Shown here: in pieces, positions 34,141 through 42,603 of the stretch
How positions within the stretch are numbered: position 1 is the first letter of the stretch
Layout: every line of letters begins with the position of its first letter
Position numbers and translations under genes: made by a program
From: CALMEC01 sp031366605
GTDB taxonomy: Bacteria > Actinomycetota > Thermoleophilia > Miltoncostaeales > Miltoncostaeaceae
Assembly: GCA_031366605.1 (NCBI GenBank)
Contig: JANLOO010000056.1
Coordinates: forward strand, 26,342 to 90,341
Length of the DNA: 64,000 nt
Direction: 5' to 3'
The notes under the pieces: model-generated
What the model saw: the letters and a program-made list of their open reading frames with translations, nothing else
Told to the model about the DNA's origin: nothing
The model's database searches: none

Positions 34141-34256
34141 GTGGCCGCTGCGATTGCCGCCAAATGGCTGTTTCGCCCGCCCGGACATCCGGGTGGCGCC
34201 CGGCGCGCGGCGGCTTCTGGGCGGTCTTTCCGCCGCGTGCCGGATACGGTGTGGCG

Positions 34257-34835
34257 GTGTCGCGGACCCCAAGCCTCGAGGAACTCCTTGCTGCCTACGC
34301 CGCGGGATGGTTCCCGATGGACATCGATGGGCACGTCGGGTTCTACGAGTTCGATCCGCGGGCGATCATCCCGCTGGATGGTTTCCGCGTGCCCCGTTCA
34401 GTGCGCCGTGCACTCCGGGACGATCCCTTCGAAATCCGAATGGACACCGCATTCAATGCAGTGGTCACCGAGTGCGGCCTCCCGCGTGAGGGTGGCGAGT
34501 GGCTCAGCCCGCGGCTGGCCGCCGCCTACCGTACGCTCCATGAAGCGGGTTTTGCGCACAGCGTCGAGGCCTGGTTCGCGGGCCGTCTGGTGGGCGGGCT
34601 GTTCGGCGTCGCACTGGGGCAGATGTTCACCAGCGAGAGCATGTTCCACCGGGTTGGCAATGCCGGTCACGCCGCGCTTGTGGCCACTCACGCGCACCTT
34701 GTCGAGGGCGGTTTTGGGCTGTGGGACATCCAGATGACCTCACCCCACACCGCTCGGTTTGGCGCGATCGACATCTCGCCGGCCGAGTACCGGCAACGCC
34801 TTCGATCCGCCCTCAAGGGGTCGGCTGCGTTCTAA
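34257..34835 (+). CDS. aat: Leucyl/phenylalanyl-tRNA-protein transferase
   Basis: Transfers Leu or Phe to N-terminal Arg/Lys of proteins, marking them for ClpS/ClpAP-type degradation. The 192 residues carry LLAAYAAGWFPM, FDPRAIIPLDGFRVPRS, VEAWFAGRLVGGLFGVALGQ, FTSESMFHR and LWDIQMTSPHTARFGA, all family signatures. Neighbouring GTG codons at 34251 and 34257 are both possible starts; the second is used. The long open frame upstream is not conserved. ClpS/ClpA genes are not in the window. Confidence 0.9.
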   Translation: MSRTPSLEELLAAYAAGWFPMDIDGHVGFYEFDPRAIIPLDGFRVPRSVRRALRDDPFEIRMDTAFNAVVTECGLPREGGEWLSPRLAAAYRTLHEAGFAHSVEAWFAGRLVGGLFGVALGQMFTSESMFHRVGNAGHAALVATHAHLVEGGFGLWDIQMTSPHTARFGAIDISPAEYRQRLRSALKGSAAF

Positions 34836-34962
34836 GCGGTCCCCGTCGGATGTTCGGTGCGATATAAGCGCCGGGCCGGCTTCGCCCCCCAAACACCGCC
34901 GTTCGGCACGGTCGTGCGTGCCGCTCCCCACACCGTCGGCTGAATACACGCTACCCAACGAA

Positions 34963-35241
34963 TCAGGTGTGTTCGCCGGTCAGGCGGCGGCGTAGCTCCT
35001 GAACCGCGGCCAGTTCGGCTTCGGCCCGTTCGAGTTCGGTGCGAAGTCGCGCCACGTCGGCAAAGTGTTCGTCCTGCAGCGCGGAGCGCACGAGTTCCAC
35101 GCGACCGTGGGTCCAGTCGGCCACGAGCGCGTGTTGGGCCTCCGCGACTGCGAGGCGTTCGGTCAGACCGTCGATGACCTCGGCCAGGCGTGTCGCGTCG
35201 TCGGCCACTTTGGTCAGCAACGCCCGGTACATGTCGTTCAC
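34963..35241 (-). CDS. Small coiled-coil protein
   Basis: A 92-residue, almost fully helical protein with heptad-like repeats (LAEVIDGLTERLAVAEAQHA and ARLRTELERAEAELAAVQEL). GTG 35241 overlaps the ABC permease stop by 4 bases, so it belongs to the exporter operon and may be an accessory subunit. I recognise no named family. Confidence 0.6.
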   Translation of the reverse strand: MNDMYRALLTKVADDATRLAEVIDGLTERLAVAEAQHALVADWTHGRVELVRSALQDEHFADVARLRTELERAEAELAAVQELRRRLTGEHT

Positions 35242-36581
35242 GACTCGGATCTCCTTCGCAGGACCAGCGCGGCTCCCCCGGTCAGCACCGCTGCCAGCAG
35301 TACGAGTTGCCCCAGACGCAGCCACAGGCCGCTGGATGAGACCGATGGCTCGACAAGAAGCGTCTGGAATGAGCGGAACGCAGGACCAAACGGTACAGCC
35401 TGGCTGATCGCGCTTGCGATGCGACTCTCAGTGAAGAGCCCCAGAAAGATCAGCGGCAGCGCGAGCATGAGGGCTGCCAGCAGCGCGCCGCGTGTCTCGC
35501 GGGCGGCTGCACCGATCAGCACCCCGAACCCGCCGAAGGCCAGGCCGGCGGCGAGCAACGTGGGGACCCACAACGCCCAGCGATCGACCGCGAGCGACGT
35601 CCCCAGCGCCACGACAACGAGCAGCACCAACCCGATCGCCGCGGCCACGATCGCCGCGAACAGCACCTTCTCGCCGACGAGGGCCTCGGGGCGGATCAGC
35701 CCCCGGCGCAGGCGCACCAACGTGTTGTCCTCGCGTTCGGCCGACAACGCCGCGGCTGACAACAGCACGCCGACCAGCGCCAGGCTGACCAGCAGCGCCC
35801 CGGCGAAACCGAAGGCAGACAGCGGCTCGCGCCCCGGCGGCGTGGGCGGCACCTTGAGCGTGATCGGTCGGCTGATCGCAGTGGCCGCGGCGTTGGCCAG
35901 GTCAAGGTTGACACCGGCTTCAACGATGAAGTTCAGGAGCGGGTCCATCCGATTTGCGAGCAGGCGCTGGCCCTGTCCCACCAGCACCGCCTGGAGCTGC
36001 CGCACCAGGACCTCGCTGCGTTTGAGTCCCAGAATGGAGCCCGAGCGCGAGAACACCGCGATGTCGCCTCCCTCGACGATGATGCGCACCAGGTCCAAGG
36101 TCTGTGTGACGTACGTGCCCGCGAGCTCCTGGTTGAGCCCGAACACCGCCGCCTCCAGGCGACGCGAGATCGACTGCGCCTCGATGGGCGACCGGCGGCT
36201 GACCTGCAAGCCGATCTCAGGTGATCTGATGCCCGACTGCAGGTCACTGATGAACCCTTGTGGCAGCGTCAGCACCGCGCTGACGCGGCCGTCCTCCAAC
36301 GCCGCCGCGGCAGCGGTCGGGGCCAGGCGCTTGACGTCGACATCGTTGGCCAGCCGTTGTTCGTAGTCGGCGACGCTCAGCCGGCGATCGCCCACGCGTA
36401 CGGTGCGGTTTCCGGTGTCCAGATTGACGAAGGCGATTGCCGGCCGCCGTTCCCCACTCTGCAGCGCGATCGTGACGAGCGCCGCGACCACCAGTGGGTA
36501 GCCGATCAGGATCGCCAACAGCCCCCGCCCGCGCAGCAACAGGCGGAGGTCCTTGCGCAGCAGGTGCAACGCGCCCGTCAC
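35238..36581 (-). CDS. ABC-2-type transporter permease
   Basis: A 447-residue permease. The N-terminal membrane helix LLAILIGYPLVVAALVTIAL is followed by a large extracytoplasmic domain (about 45-245), then five or six membrane helices in the C-terminal half (for example FAGALLVSLALVGVLLSAAA, LVLLVVVALGTSLAV and ALMLALPLIFLGLF). This is the YhgE/ABC-2 layout of exporters. It overlaps the ATPase gene by 4 bases and the coiled-coil gene by 4 bases. Substrate unknown. Confidence 0.85.
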   Translation of the reverse strand: MTGALHLLRKDLRLLLRGRGLLAILIGYPLVVAALVTIALQSGERRPAIAFVNLDTGNRTVRVGDRRLSVADYEQRLANDVDVKRLAPTAAAAALEDGRVSAVLTLPQGFISDLQSGIRSPEIGLQVSRRSPIEAQSISRRLEAAVFGLNQELAGTYVTQTLDLVRIIVEGGDIAVFSRSGSILGLKRSEVLVRQLQAVLVGQGQRLLANRMDPLLNFIVEAGVNLDLANAAATAISRPITLKVPPTPPGREPLSAFGFAGALLVSLALVGVLLSAAALSAEREDNTLVRLRRGLIRPEALVGEKVLFAAIVAAAIGLVLLVVVALGTSLAVDRWALWVPTLLAAGLAFGGFGVLIGAAARETRGALLAALMLALPLIFLGLFTESRIASAISQAVPFGPAFRSFQTLLVEPSVSSSGLWLRLGQLVLLAAVLTGGAALVLRRRSES

Positions 36582-37312
36582 GCAGGGGCTCCGACCAGAT
36601 TGAGGAACGCGGCCTCGGCTGCGTCGGTCTCGCTGACACCGGCCGTCCCGTAGGCATCAACCAGCGCAGCAGCGGTTCCGTCGAAGACCGAGCGGCCGGC
36701 GTTGAGCACCACCATCCGCTCGGCATGGCGTACGGCCTCGTCGACCGATTGCGTCGAGAACAACACCGCAAGGCCGTCGTCGCGGCGGAGCTCATCGAGC
36801 CAGGTCCAGAGCCGCCGGACCTGATCTGGGCTCAACGTCGCAGTGGGCTCATCGAGCAGCAGCACCGATGGCCGCCCAGCCAGTGCGATCGCCAGGTTGA
36901 GTCGTTGCAGGGTCCCGGTCGAGAGTTCACCTGCCCGCGTGTCGCAATACCGCGTCAGGTCGGCGCGCGTCAGCAGTTCCTCCGCCAACACGTCCGGTTG
37001 GGGAGCGGATTCAAGCGCAGCAAACAGGCGCAGGTTCTCGCGTGCTGTCAGCCGGCGATACACCGCCGGGGCGTGGGGGACCCAGCCCACGCCCGAGACC
37101 GCGGTGGCCTCCCAGCTGACGCTCCCGGCCGACGGCGAGCTGGCCCCGGCAAGAATGCGCAGCAGGGTCGTCTTGCCTGCGCCGTTCGGTCCGAGCAACG
37201 CGACCGCCGTCCCGTGTTGCAATGCGATCGTGACGTCATCGAGGGCGGCGACATCACGGAATCGCTTTGACAGACCGGCGCCCCGCAGCAGGGATGGGGT
37301 CGTCGAACTCAC
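36578..37312 (-). CDS. ABC transporter ATP-binding protein
   Basis: A 244-residue nucleotide-binding subunit for the downstream ABC-2 permease. Walker A is GPNGAGKTT and Walker B is PSVLLLDEPTATLSPDQ, with a Q-loop region near GWVPHAPAVYRRLT. The signature motif is unusual: ELSTGTLQRL in place of LSGGQ. The H-loop histidine is replaced by Gln (FSTQSVDE). ATP hydrolysis may be slow or altered. It is first in the exporter operon, divergent from the M23-like gene. Confidence 0.88.
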   Translation of the reverse strand: MSSTTPSLLRGAGLSKRFRDVAALDDVTIALQHGTAVALLGPNGAGKTTLLRILAGASSPSAGSVSWEATAVSGVGWVPHAPAVYRRLTARENLRLFAALESAPQPDVLAEELLTRADLTRYCDTRAGELSTGTLQRLNLAIALAGRPSVLLLDEPTATLSPDQVRRLWTWLDELRRDDGLAVLFSTQSVDEAVRHAERMVVLNAGRSVFDGTAAALVDAYGTAGVSETDAAEAAFLNLVGAPA

Positions 37313-37414
37313 GCCGTAACCCGGCGGACGGATGCAACGTGCCTGCTCATTTCAAGAATCCTACAACCGTCGCGGCTGGCGTTCCGGGCGTCATGTGCGG
37401 TACCCTCTGCCACC

Positions 37415-38194
37415 GTGGCTGCGGTGATCCCCGAGCGACTTGAGCCCACCCGCGGTTTGCGGGAGCGCGAGGCGCGTATCCGAAGGCGGCGTTCGCTCGT
37501 CGGCGCCGTGGCGGCGCTGTGCGTGGTCAGCGTGGCTGCGGTCGTCTGGTCCACTGCACGCAGCTCGGGCGGCGTGGACCCGGGTGCAGTGGCTTCGCCC
37601 GTCACCGCGTCGGCCCTGGACCTGGGTGTCCGGCCGCCTGACCGCATCATCGCGCGCGCGGGCTTGGTGGACATCCACCTGCCGATCGACCGTCAGCGCA
37701 TCGCCTTCACGTTGTTCCGGTCGGTCGACGACGCCAACGCAGTGGGCTTCAAGCCGGACGCGACCTGGAAGCACACGATCGCCCCGCGCGATGGGCGCGC
37801 AGGTCCTGACACCGCGGGCCTCGACATCGCAGCACCCGCGGGCGCGATCGTCTACGCCCCGGTCGACGGAACCATTACGAGCGTCGTCGACTATGAGGTC
37901 GCGGGTGTGATGGCCGGCTACCAGGTCGACATCACCCCGGATGCGCAGAGCGATGTGGTGGTCCGGGTGCGGCACATCCGGGGCATTCCCGAGGACCGTC
38001 GGGCGGGCCCGGTGTGCCAGGTCGGCAGTTTCGACCGACCCAACGTCGGAACGTTCGTCAAGGCCGGAATCACGTGCATCGGAGAGGTTCGCGATGCCAC
38101 CAACCTCTCGGACGTCGCGCGCCCCGAGGTCGCCAAGTACGTCTCCGGCGCGGGCAACCACGTCCACATGGAGGTCGTGCGGGTCGGCTCGTGA
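37415..38194 (+). CDS. Membrane-anchored M23/LytM-like protein
   Basis: 259 residues: a short basic N-terminus, one membrane helix (LVGAVAALCVVSVAAVVWST) and an outside domain of the M23 (lysostaphin) fold. The fold is visible in GLDIAAPAGAIVYAPVDGTI and the terminal GNHVHMEVVRV. The first zinc histidine normally preceding GxD is missing (DTAGLDIA), though the late HxH is kept. Catalysis is doubtful, and an amidase-activator or binding role is possible. GTG 37415 starts it. Its stop overlaps the ymdB-like start by 4 bases. Confidence 0.75.
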   Translation: MAAVIPERLEPTRGLREREARIRRRRSLVGAVAALCVVSVAAVVWSTARSSGGVDPGAVASPVTASALDLGVRPPDRIIARAGLVDIHLPIDRQRIAFTLFRSVDDANAVGFKPDATWKHTIAPRDGRAGPDTAGLDIAAPAGAIVYAPVDGTITSVVDYEVAGVMAGYQVDITPDAQSDVVVRVRHIRGIPEDRRAGPVCQVGSFDRPNVGTFVKAGITCIGEVRDATNLSDVARPEVAKYVSGAGNHVHMEVVRVGS

Positions 38195-38991
38195 GTGACG
38201 CCGCCGATCCATTGCGCATCCTGTTCATCGGCGACGTGTTCGGAACGGTCGGCCTCAAGGCGCTCCTCGCCAAGTTGCCCGATCTGCGTGAGGTACACCG
38301 ACCCGGCATGGTCGTGGTCAACGCCGAGAACGCGGCCGGAGGTTCGGGCACATCTGGCCGTCAGGCCAAGGAACTGCTGGACGCCGGCATCGACGTGTTG
38401 ACCGGCGGCAACCACACGCTGCGCCAGACCGATCTGTTTCCGCTGCTCGAAGCCGATCGGCGGGTACTGCGCCCGGACAACATGGCGCCGAAGGCACCGG
38501 GCCGCGGGTATGTCGTGGTGGACGTGGCCGGCGGCTTTCGGGTGGCGGTCATCAACCTGCTCGGCTCGGTGTTCATGGACGCGGCGCACAGCCCGTTCGC
38601 AGTCGTCGACGCGTTGGTCGAACGCGCGAAACGCGAAACGCGCTGGGTTGTCGTCGACATCCACGCCGAGGCCACCAGTGAGAAGGTCGCGTTGTCACGT
38701 CATCTGGACGGGCGGGTGACCGCGGTCGTCGGCACCCACACCCACGTCCAGACGGCTGATGCCCGAGTGCTGCCCGGAGGGACCGCGTACATGACCGACC
38801 TGGGCATGACGGGCCCGCACGACGGGGTCATCGGCGTGCGCTCGGACATCGTGCTGCGCCGGTTCCTGTCCGGATCATCCGGCAGGTTCGAACCCGCTGA
38901 CGGCGAGGTGCTGGTTCAGGGAGCCATCGTCGAGGCCGGCGCGGACGGCCTGGCGACGTCGATCGCCGCGTTCAGTGTTTCGGGCGAATAG
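38191..38991 (+). CDS. YmdB-family metallophosphoesterase
   Basis: A 266-residue dinuclear-metal phosphoesterase of the TIGR00282/YmdB family, whose studied member hydrolyses 2',3'-cyclic AMP. Metal ligands are in LFIGDVFGTVG, VVNAENAAGGSG, TGGNHTLRQ, VDIHAEATSEK and VGTHTHVQTADA. AYMTDLGMTGPHDGVIG follows. GTG 38191 is coupled to the upstream M23-like gene by a 4-base overlap. Its 3' end overlaps the convergent glycosyltransferase by 76 bases. Confidence 0.88.
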   Translation: MSDAADPLRILFIGDVFGTVGLKALLAKLPDLREVHRPGMVVVNAENAAGGSGTSGRQAKELLDAGIDVLTGGNHTLRQTDLFPLLEADRRVLRPDNMAPKAPGRGYVVVDVAGGFRVAVINLLGSVFMDAAHSPFAVVDALVERAKRETRWVVVDIHAEATSEKVALSRHLDGRVTAVVGTHTHVQTADARVLPGGTAYMTDLGMTGPHDGVIGVRSDIVLRRFLSGSSGRFEPADGEVLVQGAIVEAGADGLATSIAAFSVSGE

Positions 38992-40175
38992 CCCGGTCGA
39001 GGCCACGCGCATGCGAGCAGGACGGTGAGCAGCGTGTCGCGGATCACCAGCAGTGCGATCGGTCCGGTCTCGAGTGCCACCAGGTCCCAGTACCGCACCG
39101 GGAAGTAGAGCTGGGTGGCCAGCAGCGCGCCGACGGTCGTTGCGAACGCCAACCGCCCGTAGCGGCCGGTCACGAGCAACGCGGCCGGGACGATCCACAA
39201 CAGGAACTGGGGTGACAGCACCTTTCCGGCGGTGATCGCGACCACGAGCGTCGCGGCGATGCCGGTGACGAACAGGCGCGTTGCAGTCGCTCCATGTGCG
39301 CGTCGCAGCAGCACCACGACGGTGATGCACACCGTGATGACCCCGACCAATGCCAGGGCGGTCGAGATCGCTGCGATCGCCGCGGGCCCACCACCGAGCA
39401 GGTTCTGGCTGCCGAACGTCGTCTCGACGCGGAGCGGGATGCCCGCCAGCGCATGGAGTGCGAGCAGGTACGCCGACCCCAGCGACTCGATCTGCAACGG
39501 CCGGTCCAGGTGGTACGAAAACATGCGCCACACCCCGTCGGGAGACAGCGCGATGAACGGCACGAACGTCGCGATGACGCCAACCGCGGCAAGCCCTGCG
39601 CCGCCCACGGCAGCACGGCCGCCACGGTGGCGGCGGTGCCAGACGATCAGCAGCGGCACCAGCACGACGGGGGCCAGCTTCAACGCGACGGCCGCGGCGA
39701 GCAGCCCCCACGCGGTACGCCACCGCAGGCTGACCGCCGCCCACAGCATCCACGCCAGGAGCGCCGCGACCGCCAGGTCAAACCGCGTCGCCACGAAATC
39801 GCCCAGCAGGAGCGGCAGAACTGCGACAACCGCGCCCGCGGCGAGTTGGCGTCGTGGGCTCATTCCGAGTGCCCGCGCCGTCGCGACGACGCCGAGCGCC
39901 GCGGCGCACAGTGCGATCAGCATCATCAGCGAGAACGCCGTTGCGAACGACAGCGGCAACAACCGCGCAACGGTGATGAGCACCGCTGCAAGGGGCGGGT
40001 ATTCGAACCCGAAGTCGCGGTAGGGGACGTCGCCATCGGTGATCCGCCGGGCGGCCTCGTCGTAGACGGGCAGGTCCGTCAGATGTTGGTGTGGGTACAC
40101 GTCCCAGTTGGCTGCGATCAGCCATGCCACGATTGCAAGGCCGGTGACCGTCCCCGACAGCGCGCGACGGGTCAC
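38916..40175 (-). CDS. Polytopic glycosyltransferase, GT87/DUF2029-like
   Basis: A 419-residue protein with about ten membrane helices. Conserved segments near the N-terminus are DLPVYDEAARRITDGDVPYR and DFGFEYPPLA, with the acidic residues expected of a GT-C polyprenol-phosphate-mannose-type transferase, plus RFDLAVAALLA. It probably adds sugars to lipid-linked or cell-wall glycans outside the membrane. It follows a second GT87-like gene (4-base overlap) and a GtrA-like gene, so the three may form one glycan-modification set. Confidence 0.8.
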   Translation of the reverse strand: MTRRALSGTVTGLAIVAWLIAANWDVYPHQHLTDLPVYDEAARRITDGDVPYRDFGFEYPPLAAVLITVARLLPLSFATAFSLMMLIALCAAALGVVATARALGMSPRRQLAAGAVVAVLPLLLGDFVATRFDLAVAALLAWMLWAAVSLRWRTAWGLLAAAVALKLAPVVLVPLLIVWHRRHRGGRAAVGGAGLAAVGVIATFVPFIALSPDGVWRMFSYHLDRPLQIESLGSAYLLALHALAGIPLRVETTFGSQNLLGGGPAAIAAISTALALVGVITVCITVVVLLRRAHGATATRLFVTGIAATLVVAITAGKVLSPQFLLWIVPAALLVTGRYGRLAFATTVGALLATQLYFPVRYWDLVALETGPIALLVIRDTLLTVLLACAWPRPGYSPETLNAAIDVARPSAPASTMAP

Positions 40176-41923
40176 GTGAGTGAGCCGGTCAGCAGCGGCT
40201 CGGGCGCGGCCTCAGGGGTTGGGTCCATCGTCGGCGGCACGCTTCGCAGGGCCGGCCATTCGGGAACGAGCGCGACCAGGGCGAACGGTACGAACCACGG
40301 GATGTACAGGTAGAACCAGTGCGTCACGGTCAGTTGGATTCCGATCAGCAGCGCACCCGAGAGCGCCGCGAACCCACGCAGATCGAGTTGGCGGGGGCGC
40401 AACGCGACGAACAGCGCGAACAGCGCGACCGCGATGCTGAGTCCGATCTGCACCGGTCGCAGCCATGTGTACTGACCCCAGATCGAAAACGGTGACTGCC
40501 GATCCAGCTGGTATCCCAACGTGCGTGACCAGAACGCACGCAACCCGTTGTCGCCGTCCAGCACCAGGACCCAACCGGTCACCAGCACGGCCAGCGCGAC
40601 GCCCGCCACGTAGGCGCCAAGGCGCCGGCGCGTGGTGGTTGCGCGCGGGAACGGATGTCGGGCCCACAGCGCCAGCAGCAGTGCCGGGCTGAACTTGCTC
40701 ATGACCGCCAGGCCGACCGCGAGACCCCGGGCGACCGGCCGGTGCGCCAGAACGAGGCCCCACACGAGGCACGCCGCGACCAGCGCGTCGTTTGAGTTGC
40801 TCTCGAGTGCATAGGCCGTGAACGGAAAGGCCGCCCACGCGAGGCCCAGCCCCACCCCCAGGCGCCGACCCCCGAGTCGCCATCCCAGCACGATCATACC
40901 GAGCAGCGCAACCAGGTCGAACAACACGGCGGCACCGTGGGCGGCGGGCAGGTCGTTCCACTTGCCGACCCACGGCATGGCCAGCTCAAACGGCACGTAG
41001 GCCAGGTACGTCACCGGTCCATACGTGTCGCATTGCCCGCAATCGGTCGGGAACGTGCCGTACGGGGTCTGTCCGTGCGCGATGCGGTCCGCGCCGATGA
41101 CACCCGCATAGCCCACGTCGACCACGTTGCTGTCGAACGCGTTGAGGCCAAGCCGAAGGCCGACGGCGACGAGCATGACGGTGACGAGGAGCCACGTCGG
41201 ACACCACGAGGCAAAACGTGGGCGGCGCGATCCGGGCTCAGCCACGATGGCGTCGGCCGCGACTGCTTTGACGGGCCGCGAGCCGCGCAGACCGATCCAG
41301 GCCAGGCGTCCGCCCAGGTAGAGCATCGGCGGGTAGGCGAGCGGCACGGACGTAAAAATCTCGCCGCGGTCGAACCAGACCAGGGACACGCTGAACCCGC
41401 ACAACGCCAGCAGATCGAGCGTGTGCCACGACAGTGGCCGACGCCACCGAACCAGCGGGATCAAGAACAGCGCCAGCAGCGGAATCCTGATCTGCGGTTC
41501 GGTGACCGAGCGACCGAATGCCCCCGGGTAACCACGTGCCATCTGCCAGGCCACCTGCGGGCCGGTTCGCGTCTCGGTGATCACACCACGTGTGTCGTCG
41601 ACCAGAACCTCGGCCTGCACCTTCTCCTTGATGTCGACGAACGACACCGTCCAGACGTGTTTCTCGGTGTCGCGCACCGCGGCTTGACGCGCGATCGGGT
41701 GGTCGGTGAGCCAATCCGTGAGTCGGCGGGACGTTCGCGCGATCTCGGTGGCGCGGACAGAGGTCAGCGCCTGAGGCGGCTTGTGCGAGGCAACCGTGCC
41801 GACGTCGGGAGACGCCTCGGGTCCCAACGCCTGGGCCGGGGTCTGGGGCGCTGCGATCGCGGCGCCGGTCCCCGCGAGCATGAGCGCGAGGATGAGTGCG
41901 GCACGGCGGACCGGCCGCGTCAT
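40172..41923 (-). CDS. Polytopic glycosyltransferase with an N-terminal extracytoplasmic domain
   Basis: A 583-residue protein: a signal-like helix, then an outside domain of about 120 residues (TDWLTDHPIARQAAVRDTEK, VSFVDIKEKVQAEVLVDDT). About eleven helices follow, with GT-C/GT87 features (IGADRIAHGQTPYGTFPTDC, YGPVTYLAYVPFELAMPWVG and ESNSNDALVAACLVW). It is similar in membrane architecture to the neighbouring gene, but the extra domain is distinctive. Substrate unknown. Confidence 0.75.
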   Translation of the reverse strand: MTRPVRRAALILALMLAGTGAAIAAPQTPAQALGPEASPDVGTVASHKPPQALTSVRATEIARTSRRLTDWLTDHPIARQAAVRDTEKHVWTVSFVDIKEKVQAEVLVDDTRGVITETRTGPQVAWQMARGYPGAFGRSVTEPQIRIPLLALFLIPLVRWRRPLSWHTLDLLALCGFSVSLVWFDRGEIFTSVPLAYPPMLYLGGRLAWIGLRGSRPVKAVAADAIVAEPGSRRPRFASWCPTWLLVTVMLVAVGLRLGLNAFDSNVVDVGYAGVIGADRIAHGQTPYGTFPTDCGQCDTYGPVTYLAYVPFELAMPWVGKWNDLPAAHGAAVLFDLVALLGMIVLGWRLGGRRLGVGLGLAWAAFPFTAYALESNSNDALVAACLVWGLVLAHRPVARGLAVGLAVMSKFSPALLLALWARHPFPRATTTRRRLGAYVAGVALAVLVTGWVLVLDGDNGLRAFWSRTLGYQLDRQSPFSIWGQYTWLRPVQIGLSIAVALFALFVALRPRQLDLRGFAALSGALLIGIQLTVTHWFYLYIPWFVPFALVALVPEWPALRSVPPTMDPTPEAAPEPLLTGSLT

Positions 41924-41936
41924 CGTGTCCTCACAC

Positions 41937-42389
41937 CTACCGAAACGACCAACGACGGTTGATCAGGAAGCTGATCGGCGTGACCGCCGCAATTGCGATG
42001 GCCTGCGCGGCGATCTCGGGCATCCCGGCGCGGACCAATGCCTCAAGCACGACCAGGTTGAGCACAAGGCCGATCAGGCTGACCGCGAGGTTCCTGGCTC
42101 CCTGTTGCAGGGTCGACAGGCCGTGACGGCGGAATGTCCAGTGCTTGTTGAGCACAAAGTTCGTCGTCCACGCCACACAGAACGCACCGATCGCGGCGAT
42201 CAGATAGTGCGCACCCAGACCCTTGAACAGCAGCGCAAAGACGACGAGGTTGACGGCAAACCCCGATGCGCCGACCACGCAGAACCGGACGAGCTGCGCC
42301 CAATCCTCAGGGCTGGTCCGCCGCAGATCGGGAAGGGCGAAAACCCGGAAGCGACCGCGGCGAGCGGGCGAGGCGTCCTGAAAGGCCAC
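41937..42389 (-). CDS. GtrA-family membrane protein
   Basis: 150 residues with four membrane helices and the GtrA signature: FCVVGASGFAVNLVVFALLF, then TNFVLNKHWTFRRHG, and the C-terminal PISFLINRRWSFR. Family members help move polyprenyl-phosphate sugars across the membrane. It lies upstream of two polytopic glycosyltransferases on the same strand, which fits a lipid-linked sugar pathway. Confidence 0.88.
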   Translation of the reverse strand: MAFQDASPARRGRFRVFALPDLRRTSPEDWAQLVRFCVVGASGFAVNLVVFALLFKGLGAHYLIAAIGAFCVAWTTNFVLNKHWTFRRHGLSTLQQGARNLAVSLIGLVLNLVVLEALVRAGMPEIAAQAIAIAAVTPISFLINRRWSFR

Positions 42390-42603
42390 GACCGCCGATG
42401 GTACCAGGGGGTGGGCGATACGCCGCCCTCAGCACGGCTCTTGGTCGGCCTGTTCGCAGCCCTTCGGGCCACTCAAATGCTGATGGCGGCTGGATTCAAC
42501 GCCGCCCTCAGCTGGATTTCCATGCGGCGCCGTCGCAGGGGAGGCGGAGCCCGGGTGCGAATAGCTTTACACTCGATGGTGCCGTTCAACGCAGGAGACG
42601 ATC

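Noticed and set aside
42420..42512. 14-base direct repeat (ACGCCGCCCTCAGC) in the gap before the aminotransferase
   Set aside because: Only two copies of a GC-rich word; likely chance, and no structural context was seen.
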